A DNA stretch of 64,000 nucleotides from Oscillospiraceae bacterium NTUH-002-81 (GCA_032620915.1 CP136052.1:2782001-2846000), one strand, 5' to 3'; shown: positions 40,784 through 50,715, counted from the stretch's first letter. Notes: generated by a model not told the origin, from the sequence alone. Translations and numbers: made by a program.

Positions 40784-40890
40784 GATATCGCTGTCACACT
40801 TGATATTGCTGTCATACTTGATAGGATATCTTCCTTTATTCTGTTCATTATACGCAGTTGTTCTTTTCATAGCATATATATATTAGCTAT
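40784..40890. promoter_or_regulatory. Tandem repeat and LysR-type dyad in the MATE/lysR intergenic region
   Basis: GATATCGCTGTCACACTT (40784-40801) and GATATTGCTGTCATACTT (40802-40819) are two adjacent 18-bp direct repeats with two mismatches, followed by a third partial GATA. A further dyad ATAGC-N12-GCTAT (40869-40890) has the shape of a LysR-type binding site. Together they are candidate operator sites for both divergent genes. No other feature was found in this region. Confidence 0.5.
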
Positions 40891-40960
40891 CATTTACCAT
40901 AGTTTACAGGAATGATATTTTGGATTAAAATAAGAGAAAAATGATAGTGGGGGAATCTGT

Positions 40961-41659
40961 ATGGACATTCGCATCCTGCGCTATTTTCTGGCAGTTGCAA
41001 GAGAAGAGAATATTACAAGAGCGGCGGAAAGCCTGCACATCGCCCAGCCCTCCCTGTCCAAGCAGCTCATGGAGCTGGAACAGGAGCTGGGGAAGCAGCT
41101 GCTCATCCGGGGAAAACGCAAGATCACGCTGACCGAGGAGGGGATCCTGCTGCGCAAACGGGCCGAGGATATCGTATCCCTGGTGGAAAAGACCGAGCGG
41201 GACATTTCTTCTGATTCCCGGGAGATTTCCGGGGAAATCGTGCTGGGCGGCAATCCCACGCACACCCTTCTGGCAGCGGCTTCCGCCCTGCAAAAGCAGT
41301 ATCCGGACATCCGGTTTCATTTCTACAGCGCCGATGCCACGGACATCACCGAGCGGCTGGATCACGGCAGCCTGGATTTCTCCGTTCTGCTGCAGCCGCC
41401 CCACACGTCCCGCTATGAAAGTCTCGCGCTGCCCGACACCTCCGCCTGGGGCGTGCTCATGCCCCGGAAGGATGCCTTTGCCCGGCTTCCTGTCATCCGC
41501 CGGGAAGAGCTGCTGCAGATGCCGCTGGAGATCCACTATCATCTCGTGTGGAAACGGGACAGTGTCTTTGGAAAGGCCGCTGGGCTGTTTCTGGAGGAAG
41601 TAAGGAGACGGGCAGAGGCGGCAGCTGCGTCCGCTCCTCGCAACGTCCCGGCTTCATGA
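40961..41659 (+). CDS. LysR family transcriptional regulator with an internal deletion
   Basis: The N-terminal winged helix (MDIRILRYFLAVAREENITRAAESLHIAQPSLSKQLMELEQELGKQLLIR) is intact. The effector-binding domain begins normally (GEIVLGGNPTHTLLAAASALQKQYPDI) but jumps, in frame, from REELLQMPL to a C-terminal-like YHLVWKRDSVFGKAAGLFLEEVR. The protein has 232 residues instead of about 300, so roughly 65-70 residues of the second subdomain are missing. It may still bind DNA but probably not its ligand normally. It is divergent from the MATE gene. Start follows ggggga. Confidence 0.85.
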   Translation: MDIRILRYFLAVAREENITRAAESLHIAQPSLSKQLMELEQELGKQLLIRGKRKITLTEEGILLRKRAEDIVSLVEKTERDISSDSREISGEIVLGGNPTHTLLAAASALQKQYPDIRFHFYSADATDITERLDHGSLDFSVLLQPPHTSRYESLALPDTSAWGVLMPRKDAFARLPVIRREELLQMPLEIHYHLVWKRDSVFGKAAGLFLEEVRRRAEAAAASAPRNVPAS

Positions 41660-41673
41660 ATCATCTGCTTGGC

Positions 41674-43047
41674 TTACTGCTGTGCTTCCTCTATCTTCCG
41701 AAGCTCCGGCAGCACGGTCGCCAGCATCGTCACAAAGCACAGGCCCCCGCCGATGACGTTGGACACCGGCTCCGCCAGGAACACGCCATCCGTCCCCATG
41801 GAAAGCCCAAAGGGCAGAAAATACGTCAGCGGCACCACGATCACCACTTTTTCTCAAAATAGAGAAAAAGATGGCCTGCTTTTTCTTATTTAATGATTTG
41901 AACACCATCTGTCCGATGTACTGCAGATCCATGAACACAAACGCCGCGAAATACAAATTCAGCGGCCGGACCGCATGGCTGACCAGCGTGGCATCTGAGC
42001 TGAAAATGCGGATCAGCGCCTCCGGCGCCAGCAGGATCACACTCCACGTCAGTGCCGTGTACAGCAGCACCAGCGTCGCCACCACCCGGATGGACTTCCG
42101 TACCCGGGCAGGCCGTCTGGCCCCGTAATTATAGCTCAGCACCGGGGAAGCGCCCTCGCTCATGGCATGGATGGGTGTCTCCACCAGCTGCCGGACGCTG
42201 GAAATGATCGTCATGATAGAGATGTACAGATCCCCGCCGGTCACCGACAGCACATGGTTGCAGGAAATACTCACCAGACTGTTGGTCAGCTGCATGATAA
42301 AGCCCGCCGTTCCCAGACTGATGATATTGGCCGCCAGCGGCAGACTTTCCGCCAGTTCGTCCTTTCGCAGCAGCCGCACCTTCAGCTCCGCTTTCCCGTG
42401 CAGAAAGGTAAACACAAAGACCGCCGACAGAATCTGAGACAGCACCGTGGCAATGGCCGCCCCCTGGATGCCCAGATGCAGACCGAACATCAGCACCGGG
42501 TCCAGCACCAGATTGGTGCCCGCCCCCCACTGCCACCGACAGCATGCCAATGGTGGCATAGCCCTGGGCGTTGATGAAAGGATTCATGCCCGTGGCGATC
42601 ATGGCCGGCAGCGTGCCCAGCAGATAAATCATCAGATACGGGTACGCATACTGGATGCCGTCCGCGGACGCGCCAAACAGAAACAGCAGCGGTCTGGCAA
42701 ACAGCATTCCGATCACCATCAGAAGCAGCGCCGCCCCGCACACCATGGTAAACGCCGTGTTCATGATCTGATCCGCCTTTTTCGCATCCCCCCTGTCCCT
42801 GGCTGATGGCAAACAGCGGCGCCCCGCCGGTGCCGAACAGGTTGCTGAACGCCGTGATGATCACAATGATCGGAAAGCATAAACCCACCGCCCCCAGCGC
42901 CACCGTCCCCACATCCGGGATCCGGGCAATATAGATCCGGTCCACAATGTTGTACAGAAGGTTCAAAAGCTGCGCCACCAGCATCGGCAGCGCAGCACTT
43001 AAAATGTGATTGGTTACAGTTCCGTTTTCAAAATCGATTTTTTTCAT
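41674..43047 (-). CDS. MATE family efflux transporter (frame broken three times)
   Basis: Third MATE pump, MKKIDFENGTVTNHILSAALPMLVAQLLNLLYNIVDRIYIA at the start. Frame breaks lie in the C6 runs at 42788-42793 and 42523-42528 and the T5 run at 41848-41852; each is repaired by removing one base. The joined protein has about 456 aa and ends ...RKIEEAQQ. It lies 34 bp downstream of the aldolase in the same orientation and may belong to the sugar operon. Confidence 0.82.
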
Positions 43048-43081
43048 AAATTTGTATCAATATTTCTGAATTCCTGTCTGA

Positions 43082-43933
43082 TCAGGCCCGTCCGTCACTG
43101 CCGCACACAAGGATCTTGCTCATGACGTACTGTTTCACTTCTTCTCTTCCCCGGGCATTGTATTTCTTCGGGTCAAACACATCGGGATCTTCCTGCATAT
43201 ACGCTTTCACGCCCTTGGAAAATGCGATTCTTAAGTCTGTCGCATAGTTTACCTTGCAGATACCTCTGCGGACACACTCTCTGACAATATCATCCGGCAC
43301 ACCGGAAGTTCCATGCAGAACGAGAGGAATGGTTACTACCTCACGGATGGCGCTTAAGCGGTCTACGTCTACCTTCGGGATTCCCTTGTATACGCCATGG
43401 GCGGTGCCGATGGCAACCGCCAGAGAATCTACGCCGGTTCTCTCAACAAATTCCCTTGCCTGCTGCGGATCGGTGTAAGGATTCTCATCCCCGGCTTCCA
43501 GATCATCCTCTTTGCCGCCTACTTTTCCAAGCTCTGCCTCCACCGGCACACCGGACGGATGGCACGCATCTGCCACGGCCTTGCTGACTGCGATATTATC
43601 CTCAAAGCTCTCATGGGAACCGTCGATCATGATGGACGTATAGCCTACCCGCAGGGCACGCATGGCCAGATCAAAACTGTTGCCGTGATCCAGATGCATG
43701 ACGATCGGTACCGACGCCATCTCTGCCGCTGCCTTTGCATTGGCGTAAAAATATTTCAGATCTGCATATTTTACGGTAGAGGGGGTTGTCTGCATGATCA
43801 CAGGAGCTTTCAGCTCCTCCGCTGCTGCTGCCACTGCCTGTACCATTTCCATATTTTCCACATTAAATGCGCCGATCGCATAGCCGTTTTTCTGCGCATC
43901 TGCAAAAAGTTCTCTCGTTGTAACCAGTGCCAT
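43082..43933 (-). CDS. Class II fructose/tagatose-bisphosphate aldolase (GatY/KbaY type)
   Basis: A 283-aa zinc aldolase that cleaves a ketohexose bisphosphate into dihydroxyacetone phosphate and glyceraldehyde phosphate. Zinc ligands are in MHLDHGNSFD (about residues 83-90), VEAELG, IGTAHGVYKG and VLHGTSG. Active site VNYATDLR follows. Length and motifs fit the short GatY/KbaY/FbaA family. The substrate stereochemistry cannot be told from sequence. It is the third enzyme after the polyol dehydrogenase and PfkB kinase in the same operon. Confidence 0.9.
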   Translation of the reverse strand: MALVTTRELFADAQKNGYAIGAFNVENMEMVQAVAAAAEELKAPVIMQTTPSTVKYADLKYFYANAKAAAEMASVPIVMHLDHGNSFDLAMRALRVGYTSIMIDGSHESFEDNIAVSKAVADACHPSGVPVEAELGKVGGKEDDLEAGDENPYTDPQQAREFVERTGVDSLAVAIGTAHGVYKGIPKVDVDRLSAIREVVTIPLVLHGTSGVPDDIVRECVRRGICKVNYATDLRIAFSKGVKAYMQEDPDVFDPKKYNARGREEVKQYVMSKILVCGSDGRA

Positions 43934-43960
43934 CGTTATCTCCTTCTTTCCTGTTATTTT

Positions 43961-44893
43961 TTATTTCAGTTTCTCTACTGTGATCTGTTCCATCAGGATG
44001 CCTGCCATCTTCGGCTCAAAATCCCCGGTATTGGGAGACAATGCATTGGCCGTGGCAACAGACGCCGCATATTTCAGCGCTTTTTCCGGCGGATAGTTTT
44101 TCTCCAGAGCAACGGCAAAGGCGCCCACCATGGAGTCACCGCAGCCCACGGTGTTCACCACTTCCAGCCTGGGGATCACGGCACGGTAGCAACCTTCCCT
44201 GCACACAAGCAGGGCGCCGTCCCCGCCCAGGGAAACGACCACATGAGGAATGCCCATGGCCTGAATCTTCTCCGCGCAGGCGATCACGGCCTCCATACTG
44301 TCCAGTTTTTCTCCGAACAGCTGCTCCATCTCATCCCGGTTGGGCTTCACCATGTCCGGGCAGGCCCGAAGACCGGCTTTCAGCGTATCTCCGCTGGAAT
44401 CCAGGATCACTTTCTTTCCCATGCCTTTTGCAAGAGAAATGATCTTTCCGTACACATCGCTGCTCACACCCCGGGGAATGCTGCCGGAAATCGTCACCAC
44501 ATCACTGTCCTGTATGATCTGCGGCAGCCGATCCATAAACTGTTTCTCCTCTTCCGGGCTGACGGTAAAGCCCGGCTCCAGATATTCTGTGGAACCGTAG
44601 CCCGGATCCAGAATGTTGATACAGCAGCGGGTCTCTCCATTTACATAGCCAAAGCTGTGGGGAATTCCGTCCTGCTCCAGCAGATGCTCCAGCTGCTGCC
44701 CGTTGTAACCGCCCACCAGGCCGGTGGCCTGCACCTTTGCCCCGCACAGGGCAATGACCCGGGCCACATTCAGTCCCTTGCCGCCTGCGGTGGTGCGGCT
44801 TTTGGATACCCGCATCACCGTGCCGTTCTTGATCTCATCTGTCATAAAATACGCCTTATCCAGCGCCGCATTCATTGTAACTGTCGTTATCAT
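43961..44893 (-). CDS. PfkB family 1-phosphofructokinase/tagatose-6-phosphate kinase
   Basis: A 310-aa ribokinase-superfamily sugar phosphate kinase of the FruK/LacC group. The PfkB signatures are TAGGKGLNVARV (about residues 35-46) and VNTVGCGDSMVGAFAVAL (about 248-265) with the catalytic Asp. It would convert a ketohexose monophosphate to the bisphosphate that the aldolase splits. It is 9 bp after the dehydrogenase gene. Confidence 0.9.
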   Translation of the reverse strand: MITTVTMNAALDKAYFMTDEIKNGTVMRVSKSRTTAGGKGLNVARVIALCGAKVQATGLVGGYNGQQLEHLLEQDGIPHSFGYVNGETRCCINILDPGYGSTEYLEPGFTVSPEEEKQFMDRLPQIIQDSDVVTISGSIPRGVSSDVYGKIISLAKGMGKKVILDSSGDTLKAGLRACPDMVKPNRDEMEQLFGEKLDSMEAVIACAEKIQAMGIPHVVVSLGGDGALLVCREGCYRAVIPRLEVVNTVGCGDSMVGAFAVALEKNYPPEKALKYAASVATANALSPNTGDFEPKMAGILMEQITVEKLK

Positions 44894-44902
44894 ATGCTTC
44901 TC

Positions 44903-45952
44903 CTACTTTTCACTGTCGATCAGGATCTTGCCCTTTACGGTGCCCGGTGTCTTGTACATCTCGAAGGCATCTGCAATCTGGCTCAGCGGCATTTTTCTGA
45001 AAATAAAGGAATCGTCAAACTTCAGATCTCCGGTCTTGAAGTAATGTGCTGCCAGATCCCACTCTTTTCCCGGGAACGGTGCGCTGTAGGACATCCAGGA
45101 ACCGGTCAGGTTGAATTCTTTACGGTTGATGTTCTCCCACTCGGCTACGGTAAAGGTCAGTTCTTTCGTGGGCGTGCCGATGAAGCATACATTGGCTTTG
45201 TTGGCAGCCAGTTCAAAGGCCATCTTCATGGTGATGGTATTGCCTGCGGTCTCGTATACATAGTCAAAGCCTCTGCCGCCGGTCAGTGCCATTGCCTGCT
45301 CCATGAAATCCGCATCCTTCGTATTGATGCCTGCCGTTGCACCCAGGCGCATGCCCATGTCCAGACGCTCTTTGGCGATATCAAAGATCACAACCTCTTT
45401 TGCGCCGAAAATCTTTGCCCACTGTGCGGTAAACATACCGATGGTGCCGCCGCCCAGGATGGCCACCGTCTTTCCGCCTTCATAAGGCACCCGCAGCAGA
45501 CCGTGCAACGCCACTGTTGCAGGCTCGAAAAATGCACCCTGCTCAAAGGAAACGCTGTCGTCAAATTTTACCGCATTTTTCTCCGGCACTGCCACATATT
45601 CTGCGAAGCTGCCGAACTCTCTGGAACCAATAAAGCTGTAGTGCTTGCACAGAGAATAGTTGCCCTTCTGGCAGTCCTCACATTTCATGCAGGGCACCAG
45701 CGGAACACCGGCCACTCTGTCTCCGGGCTTGAGGCTTGTCACACCTTCTCCGATCTCCTCTACCACTCCCGAAAACTCATGTCCGAGTACATTCGGGAAG
45801 AAATGGCAGGCATTTCCGTTTACCCGCGGAATATCAGAACCACAGATTCCCGTATACTTTACCTTGATCAGCACATGGCCCGCTGTTGCTTTGGGCTTCT
45901 CAATCTCCTCGTACCGAATATCCTCTCTTGCGTGTACAACTCCTGCTTTCAT
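44903..45952 (-). CDS. Zinc-dependent polyol/galactitol-1-phosphate-type dehydrogenase
   Basis: A 349-aa medium-chain dehydrogenase. Catalytic zinc ligands are in TGICGSDIPR and GHEFSG (Cys37 and Glu/His region), structural zinc in PCMKCEDCQKGNYSLC, and the NAD(P) Rossmann site is VAILGGGTIGMFTAQWAK. The sequence is like galactitol-1-phosphate 5-dehydrogenase but that function is not proven. It probably oxidises a polyol or polyol phosphate to a ketose form that enters the PfkB/aldolase steps. Confidence 0.85.
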   Translation of the reverse strand: MKAGVVHAREDIRYEEIEKPKATAGHVLIKVKYTGICGSDIPRVNGNACHFFPNVLGHEFSGVVEEIGEGVTSLKPGDRVAGVPLVPCMKCEDCQKGNYSLCKHYSFIGSREFGSFAEYVAVPEKNAVKFDDSVSFEQGAFFEPATVALHGLLRVPYEGGKTVAILGGGTIGMFTAQWAKIFGAKEVVIFDIAKERLDMGMRLGATAGINTKDADFMEQAMALTGGRGFDYVYETAGNTITMKMAFELAANKANVCFIGTPTKELTFTVAEWENINRKEFNLTGSWMSYSAPFPGKEWDLAAHYFKTGDLKFDDSFIFRKMPLSQIADAFEMYKTPGTVKGKILIDSEK

Positions 45953-45970
45953 GCTTCTTCTCCTCCTGTT

Positions 45971-47483
45971 TTATTGATTCATTATATTTTTCAGATCTTT
46001 GTAAAGATCCAAATAGATCTCATAGTTTCTCATATAAGCATCATGGGTGCTGTCATCCGGTGTATGCTCTCTCGTGATATGTACCGTCCGGTTCACCGCA
46101 TCGTCGAAATCCCGATAAATGCCTACCCCCACACCGGCCAGGAGCACTGCCCCCAGCGTGGTTGCCGCGTCCGAAAACGGAACGATCACCTTTTTCCCGG
46201 TGATATCTGTCTTGATCTGCGTCCACAAAAAGAGAGTTGGCAGAACCGCCCATGGCGCGGAGAACCTCTACATGCGCCCCCACACTTTCTGCGATATCCA
46301 GATTGTGTTTCAGGGAAAATGCCACGCCCTCCATAGCCGCCCGGATCATGTGGGCCTTCGTCTTGCCGAAATCCAACCCGTAAAATACCCCTTTCGCGTT
46401 GGGATCCCAGATGGGAGAACGCTCTCCGGACATATAGGGCAGAAAGACCACGCCCTCGCTTCCCGGCGGTATCGCTGCCGCCTGTTCATTATACTGATCC
46501 AGGGAAGATTTGCCGGTCTCTTTCGCAATGCTGCGCTCATAGGCGCCAAATTCCCGTTCCATCCATTTCATCACACCCCCGCCGCCGGTGCTTCCGCCCT
46601 GCAGCAGCCATTTGCCCGGCACCACATGATAGCCGAGGATGAGACGGGGATCCGCGGTATAGCTATCCATACAGATGCTCATGCCGCCTGCCTGTCCGCC
46701 CTGCTCCTGGGTCTCGCCCGCATGAATGACACCGGCTCCCAGTGCCCCGCAGGCTGCATCCAGACCGCCTGCCACCACAGGAATGCCGCTGACCAGACCA
46801 ATCTGTACCGCTGCTTCTTCGGTAACGGTTCCCACCACCTGATGACAGGGCACGATCTTGGGTAAAAAATGCCGAGGGATGCCCAGCTCGTCACACATAT
46901 CCATATCCCACTGCCCGGTGCGCATGTTGAAGCAGTGGAAGCCATAGCTCTGGCAGATATCCTGTGTCACGGCACCGGTCAGCCGGTAAGCGATAAAGCT
47001 GTTGGCCTGCAGGATCTTGTCGATCTTCGCATAAACCTCCGGCAAATTTTCCTTATACCAGATGATCTTGGCCGTCGTGTAAGATGGCCGGAGCATATTG
47101 CCGGACACCTCAAATATCCGATCTGCACCGATCTGCGCATTCAGGCGGTCACAGATGTCCTGCGCCCGGGTATCCATCCAGATGGGCGTGTTCGTCAGCA
47201 CATGACCTTCCCTGTCAATGGCAATGGCGGACCAGCCCTGTCCGTCAATGCCGATCCCTGCGATCTCCTCCGGCGCCACCGCACCTTTCTCCAGACATTT
47301 CTTCGTTGCCTGGCACACCGCATCCCACCACTCATCCGGGTTCTGCTCTGCCCATCCCGGTTTCGGATAATATACGGCATAGTCTCCCGAGGCCGCGGCC
47401 TTTACCTGTCCATCCAGAGTAAAAAGTGCCACCTTACAGGCGCTCGTTCCGATATCAATTCCCAAAAGATATTTCTTCTCCAT
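45971..47483 (-). CDS. FGGY family carbohydrate kinase, xylulokinase-like (frame broken once)
   Basis: A carbohydrate kinase, MEKKYLLGIDIGTSACKVALFTLDG at the start, with PGWAEQNPDEWW, IGIDGQGWSA, the catalytic GGLDAACGALGAG and GSTGGGG motifs. The frame is lost at GSANSL. Removing one base from the A5 run at 46227-46231 joins it to LWTQIKTDITGKKVIVPFSDAATTLGAV, giving about 503 aa, the family length. It is the first gene of the sugar operon. The substrate may be a ketose or polyol, not necessarily xylulose. Confidence 0.87.
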
Positions 47484-47652
47484 TCTTTTCCCCTCCGGTG
47501 ATTGATCGTCTAATTCCTTTTCTTGCTTTATTATATCATAACATTCCTACATTTTAAAGGAAAGCACAAATTATTCGGGATTTTCACTAAAAAAGAATGG
47601 CCAGAACGCATCCGGCCACTCTTCTGAAAATTCCTGTGAAATTTTTCCCTGT
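47484..47652. other. Promoter region of the sugar operon
   Basis: Between the kinase start and the PF06541 gene. On the reverse strand TATAAT (near 47530) lies within 60 bp of the kinase start, but the -35 is weak. No transcription factor site is evident. The terminator at 47589-47621 is listed separately. Confidence 0.35.
47589..47621 (-). terminator. Terminator of the PF06541 gene
   Basis: GAATGGCC (47595-47602) pairs with GGCCACTC (47614-47621; one mismatch that becomes G-U), followed on the reverse strand by six T. It lies just after the PF06541 stop. Confidence 0.75.
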
Positions 47653-48951
47653 CTATTCCGTCTCGATAGCATTTGGATAAATCTTCGCCATCTTTGCATC
47701 GTCGTAATGCACATCGGCCCATTTCTGCCAGCCACTGGTGGCTTCCACGCCTTTGCTTCTCTGGTCGTGCCGCACCAGTGCCACGCAGGACACGGCCACA
47801 TTGCAGCACATGAAAACGATCAGCGCCCAGGTCAGAAGCTTGCCGCCCACGACAGGGAGCTTTTCGATCCATTTTTCCATAAGCGGGCAGAGGAGTTTGA
47901 GCCACACCACCGCCGCGATGCCCCAGAAGAAGCAGTACAGCAGGTTGATCCTGCCGCCCAGGTTGAAGGGGATCTTGCTGTAGTCCCAGAACACCTTGCC
48001 GAACACCAGCTCGGTGAAGACACTGCACAGGTACTCGTAGGCGCCGCCCAGCAGGGTACCGATGAGGAAAAGGAACCGGTCACTCCGGTTCTTATACTTG
48101 TACAGAAGGGCGGTGGCCAGCGCGATGGCCAGTCCCCAGACGATGCTGAAGGGGCCCCACACCACGCTGCTGCGGCTCATCCACACACCGGCGGTGACCC
48201 GGCAGAAGATGGTTTCCGTGATGTCGCCGAGAAAAGCGCCGATGAAAAACAGCATGACAACCTTATAGAAACCGCAGCCCGCCGCAAATACCTTCTCATT
48301 GGCCAGCCTTGCCTCCACGGCCTGAATCTTCGGATAGGCTTTTCGGATACGCCGCTCCACACGCCGGGAGATCCAGGAGCCCAGCTCTTCGCTGACTTCG
48401 TCGATGCGTTCATCCGTTTCTGCCCAGCGGGCTGCATGCTTGCTGTGTCCGAACAGCAGGATGCAGGACGCCAGAATGTCCACCAGCAGTACAGCCACCA
48501 GCGCCAGCAAAACCATCCGCATCACCACGCCCGGCAGGAATTTCAAAAGCTGCAGCAGCAGGCGGTTGCCGAAACGAACAGTACAGAAACCCAGCGCGCC
48601 AAAGATCAGGGATGCCGGCAGGCAGATATAGCCGTCCAGGTTCCAGCGGACATCAGAGTAGTCCCACCAGCGCTCCCGGAATATTTTTTCAATGAGATGG
48701 CCGCTGATCCACTCCGCCGCCGTTGCATAGACGACTGCAAAAAGATAGAGCCAGCCGCCGGTCAGCTCCTGCAGGCCCACGGTCATGACAACCGCCGTGA
48801 TACCATAGATCACGCAGAACGGCCCGTTGACCAGGCCACGGTTCACGAACCGTTTCTGTTTCAGCGCAGCTGTCACGGTTTCCAGTACCCATCCACCGAA
48901 GGAATACAGGAAAAACAGCCACAAAAGTTCATAACCTGTAAAAGTATTCAT
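47653..48951 (-). CDS. Putative ABC transporter permease-type membrane protein (PF06541, duplicated)
   Basis: A 432-aa protein with about ten membrane helices in two related halves. Each half has the family pattern of a tryptophan- and glutamate-rich sequence: LYSFGGWVLETVTAALKQKRFVNRG and GAFLGDITETIFCRVTAGVWMSRSSVVWGPFS, each followed by WWDYSD or FWDYSKIPFNLGG. PF06541 is a Clostridia family annotated as ABC transporter type IV (CmpB), but no ATPase partner is adjacent. A basic helix (RRVERRIRKAYPK) joins the two halves. Function unknown. Confidence 0.8.
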   Translation of the reverse strand: MNTFTGYELLWLFFLYSFGGWVLETVTAALKQKRFVNRGLVNGPFCVIYGITAVVMTVGLQELTGGWLYLFAVVYATAAEWISGHLIEKIFRERWWDYSDVRWNLDGYICLPASLIFGALGFCTVRFGNRLLLQLLKFLPGVVMRMVLLALVAVLLVDILASCILLFGHSKHAARWAETDERIDEVSEELGSWISRRVERRIRKAYPKIQAVEARLANEKVFAAGCGFYKVVMLFFIGAFLGDITETIFCRVTAGVWMSRSSVVWGPFSIVWGLAIALATALLYKYKNRSDRFLFLIGTLLGGAYEYLCSVFTELVFGKVFWDYSKIPFNLGGRINLLYCFFWGIAAVVWLKLLCPLMEKWIEKLPVVGGKLLTWALIVFMCCNVAVSCVALVRHDQRSKGVEATSGWQKWADVHYDDAKMAKIYPNAIETE

Positions 48952-49053
48952 CGTCTCTTCCCCTGTCCAGGCCTCCCGGCCCTTCGTATTTTTTCTATTT
49001 CTTCTGTCTGATCTGTTCCTGATGAGAAACCGTTTTTCTCCTGATTGCCGATG

Positions 49054-50715
49054 CTATAAGAGCGGTGCAACCAGCCGCAGCACACACTGGGCAATCCGCA
49101 GCACGGTGGAGCGTCCGCTCCGGTATTGCTCGGTCACCTCCCGACACACCGGGAACAGCTGTGCAAAATCTTCCCCGATCTGTTCCACCGCCGGGCATCC
49201 GTACAGAAATACCCCGTTTTCAAAATGATGATACAGACTGCGGTAATCCATGTTGATGGTTCCCACTGTGGCCGCCACGCCGTCACAGAACGTCTGCTTG
49301 GCATGAATAAAGCCCGGCGTATATTCATAGATCCGCACCCCCTGCATGGCAAGTCCCGCATAGTAGGAGCGGGTCACCTTGTAGATCAGCTTTTTGTCCG
49401 GGATGCCCGGGGTGATGATCCGCACATCCACGCCCCGCTTGGCCGCCAGCCCCAGCTCTCGGGTCATCTCATCGCTGATGATCAGATAAGGCGTTGCCGC
49501 ATAGAACCGGTGCTTCGCGCTCTTGATCAGGTTCAGGTACACATTTTCTCCCATGTACTCGTCATCCAGCGGGCTGTCCGCATAGGGCTGGACGAAGCCG
49601 TTCCCCAAGGCATCCAACTTCTGCTCATCCTGCGCGACAGCTGCCTCATCTGCCCTTTCTCGGGCTGCAGACACCTTCTCGTCTGAAAACTGCGCCGCTG
49701 CCGGGAGCCGCCCTGCTCCGGCAGCCTCCAGATATTTCTCCCAGCCGCTCTCCTCCTGCTGTCCTCTGACAGAGGCGTTCCACATTTCCAGGAACAGTGC
49801 GGTCAGCGTCTGCACCGCCCCGCCGGTGAGCTTGACGCCGGTATCCTTCCAACGCCCATAGGGGTGGGTGATGTTAAAATATTCGTCCGCCAAGTTGTAG
49901 CCGCCGGTGAAGCCCACCTTCCCGTCGATGACGGTGATCTTCCGATGATCCCGGTTGTTCATGAACACCTTGATCACCGGCAACACCGGGTTGAACACCC
50001 GGCAGGCAATGCCCAGCGCTTCCATCCGGTGAATGAAATCCAGACCGATGAAACCGATGCTGCCCACATCGTCATACAGGATGCGCACTTCCACACCGGC
50101 CGCCGCCCGCTCTGCCAGCACATCCCGCATCCGCCCGAAGGCCTCGGCTTCCTCGATGGCGTGATATTCCAGAAAAATAAATTCTTTCGCTTCCCGCAGC
50201 TGTCGCAGCTGTTCCTCGAATCCCTCCGCGGCATCGCTGTAAAACGCCACCTCCGTATTTTCATACACCGGAAATTTTCCGTAGTTGTATATATAACGGC
50301 ACTGGTTTGCCGCGGCAAAATCCGTCTGCTCCAGGTGGTGCATCACCGCAGGATCCTGGCGCAGCCTGCCAAACAGCTTCCCGTCAATGGCTTCGTAGCG
50401 GCGGCGCATGGGTTTTGTGGCATCCTTATTGGCCGCCAGCGCATAGAAGCACAGCCCCATCACCGGAAACACAAGGATCAGCACCGTCCAGGACATTTTA
50501 AACGCCGAATTCTGATGTTTGCCGTAAATGCGCAGCACCAGCAACAGGGCCAGCAGACTGCTGATCAGGGCGATGGCCGTGGAATACCGGTTCAGCCGGA
50601 TAAACTGCTCCAGGATCCACACCAGCTGAATGAGCACACTGATCGCCACAAACGCCAGCCGTCGGATGCTGTTTTTCACATTGGATTTCTGCTCTGTACG
50701 CATTCTTTTCTTCAT
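49054..50715 (-). CDS. cls: Cardiolipin synthase
   Basis: A 553-aa membrane enzyme that makes cardiolipin from two phosphatidylglycerol molecules. After two N-terminal helices (AFVAISVLIQLVWILEQFI and IALISSLLALLLVLRIYG), two phospholipase D motifs appear: HRKITVIDGKVGFTGGYNLADEY (about 240-262) and HAKQTFCDGVAATVGTINMDYRS (about 480-500). The ATG overlaps the stop of the upstream permease gene by 4 bp (ATGA). Confidence 0.93.
   Translation of the reverse strand: MKKRMRTEQKSNVKNSIRRLAFVAISVLIQLVWILEQFIRLNRYSTAIALISSLLALLLVLRIYGKHQNSAFKMSWTVLILVFPVMGLCFYALAANKDATKPMRRRYEAIDGKLFGRLRQDPAVMHHLEQTDFAAANQCRYIYNYGKFPVYENTEVAFYSDAAEGFEEQLRQLREAKEFIFLEYHAIEEAEAFGRMRDVLAERAAAGVEVRILYDDVGSIGFIGLDFIHRMEALGIACRVFNPVLPVIKVFMNNRDHRKITVIDGKVGFTGGYNLADEYFNITHPYGRWKDTGVKLTGGAVQTLTALFLEMWNASVRGQQEESGWEKYLEAAGAGRLPAAAQFSDEKVSAARERADEAAVAQDEQKLDALGNGFVQPYADSPLDDEYMGENVYLNLIKSAKHRFYAATPYLIISDEMTRELGLAAKRGVDVRIITPGIPDKKLIYKVTRSYYAGLAMQGVRIYEYTPGFIHAKQTFCDGVAATVGTINMDYRSLYHHFENGVFLYGCPAVEQIGEDFAQLFPVCREVTEQYRSGRSTVLRIAQCVLRLVAPLL

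Noticed and set aside
43397..46336. 979-residue open frame on the plus strand over the sugar operon
   Set aside because: It is opposite to four well-supported genes and reads as low-information Cys/His-rich sequence typical of a GC-rich antisense frame.
47707..49011. 434-residue plus-strand frame over the PF06541 gene
   Set aside because: Antisense to a well-supported membrane protein; His/Gln/Arg-rich composition is typical of a shadow frame.
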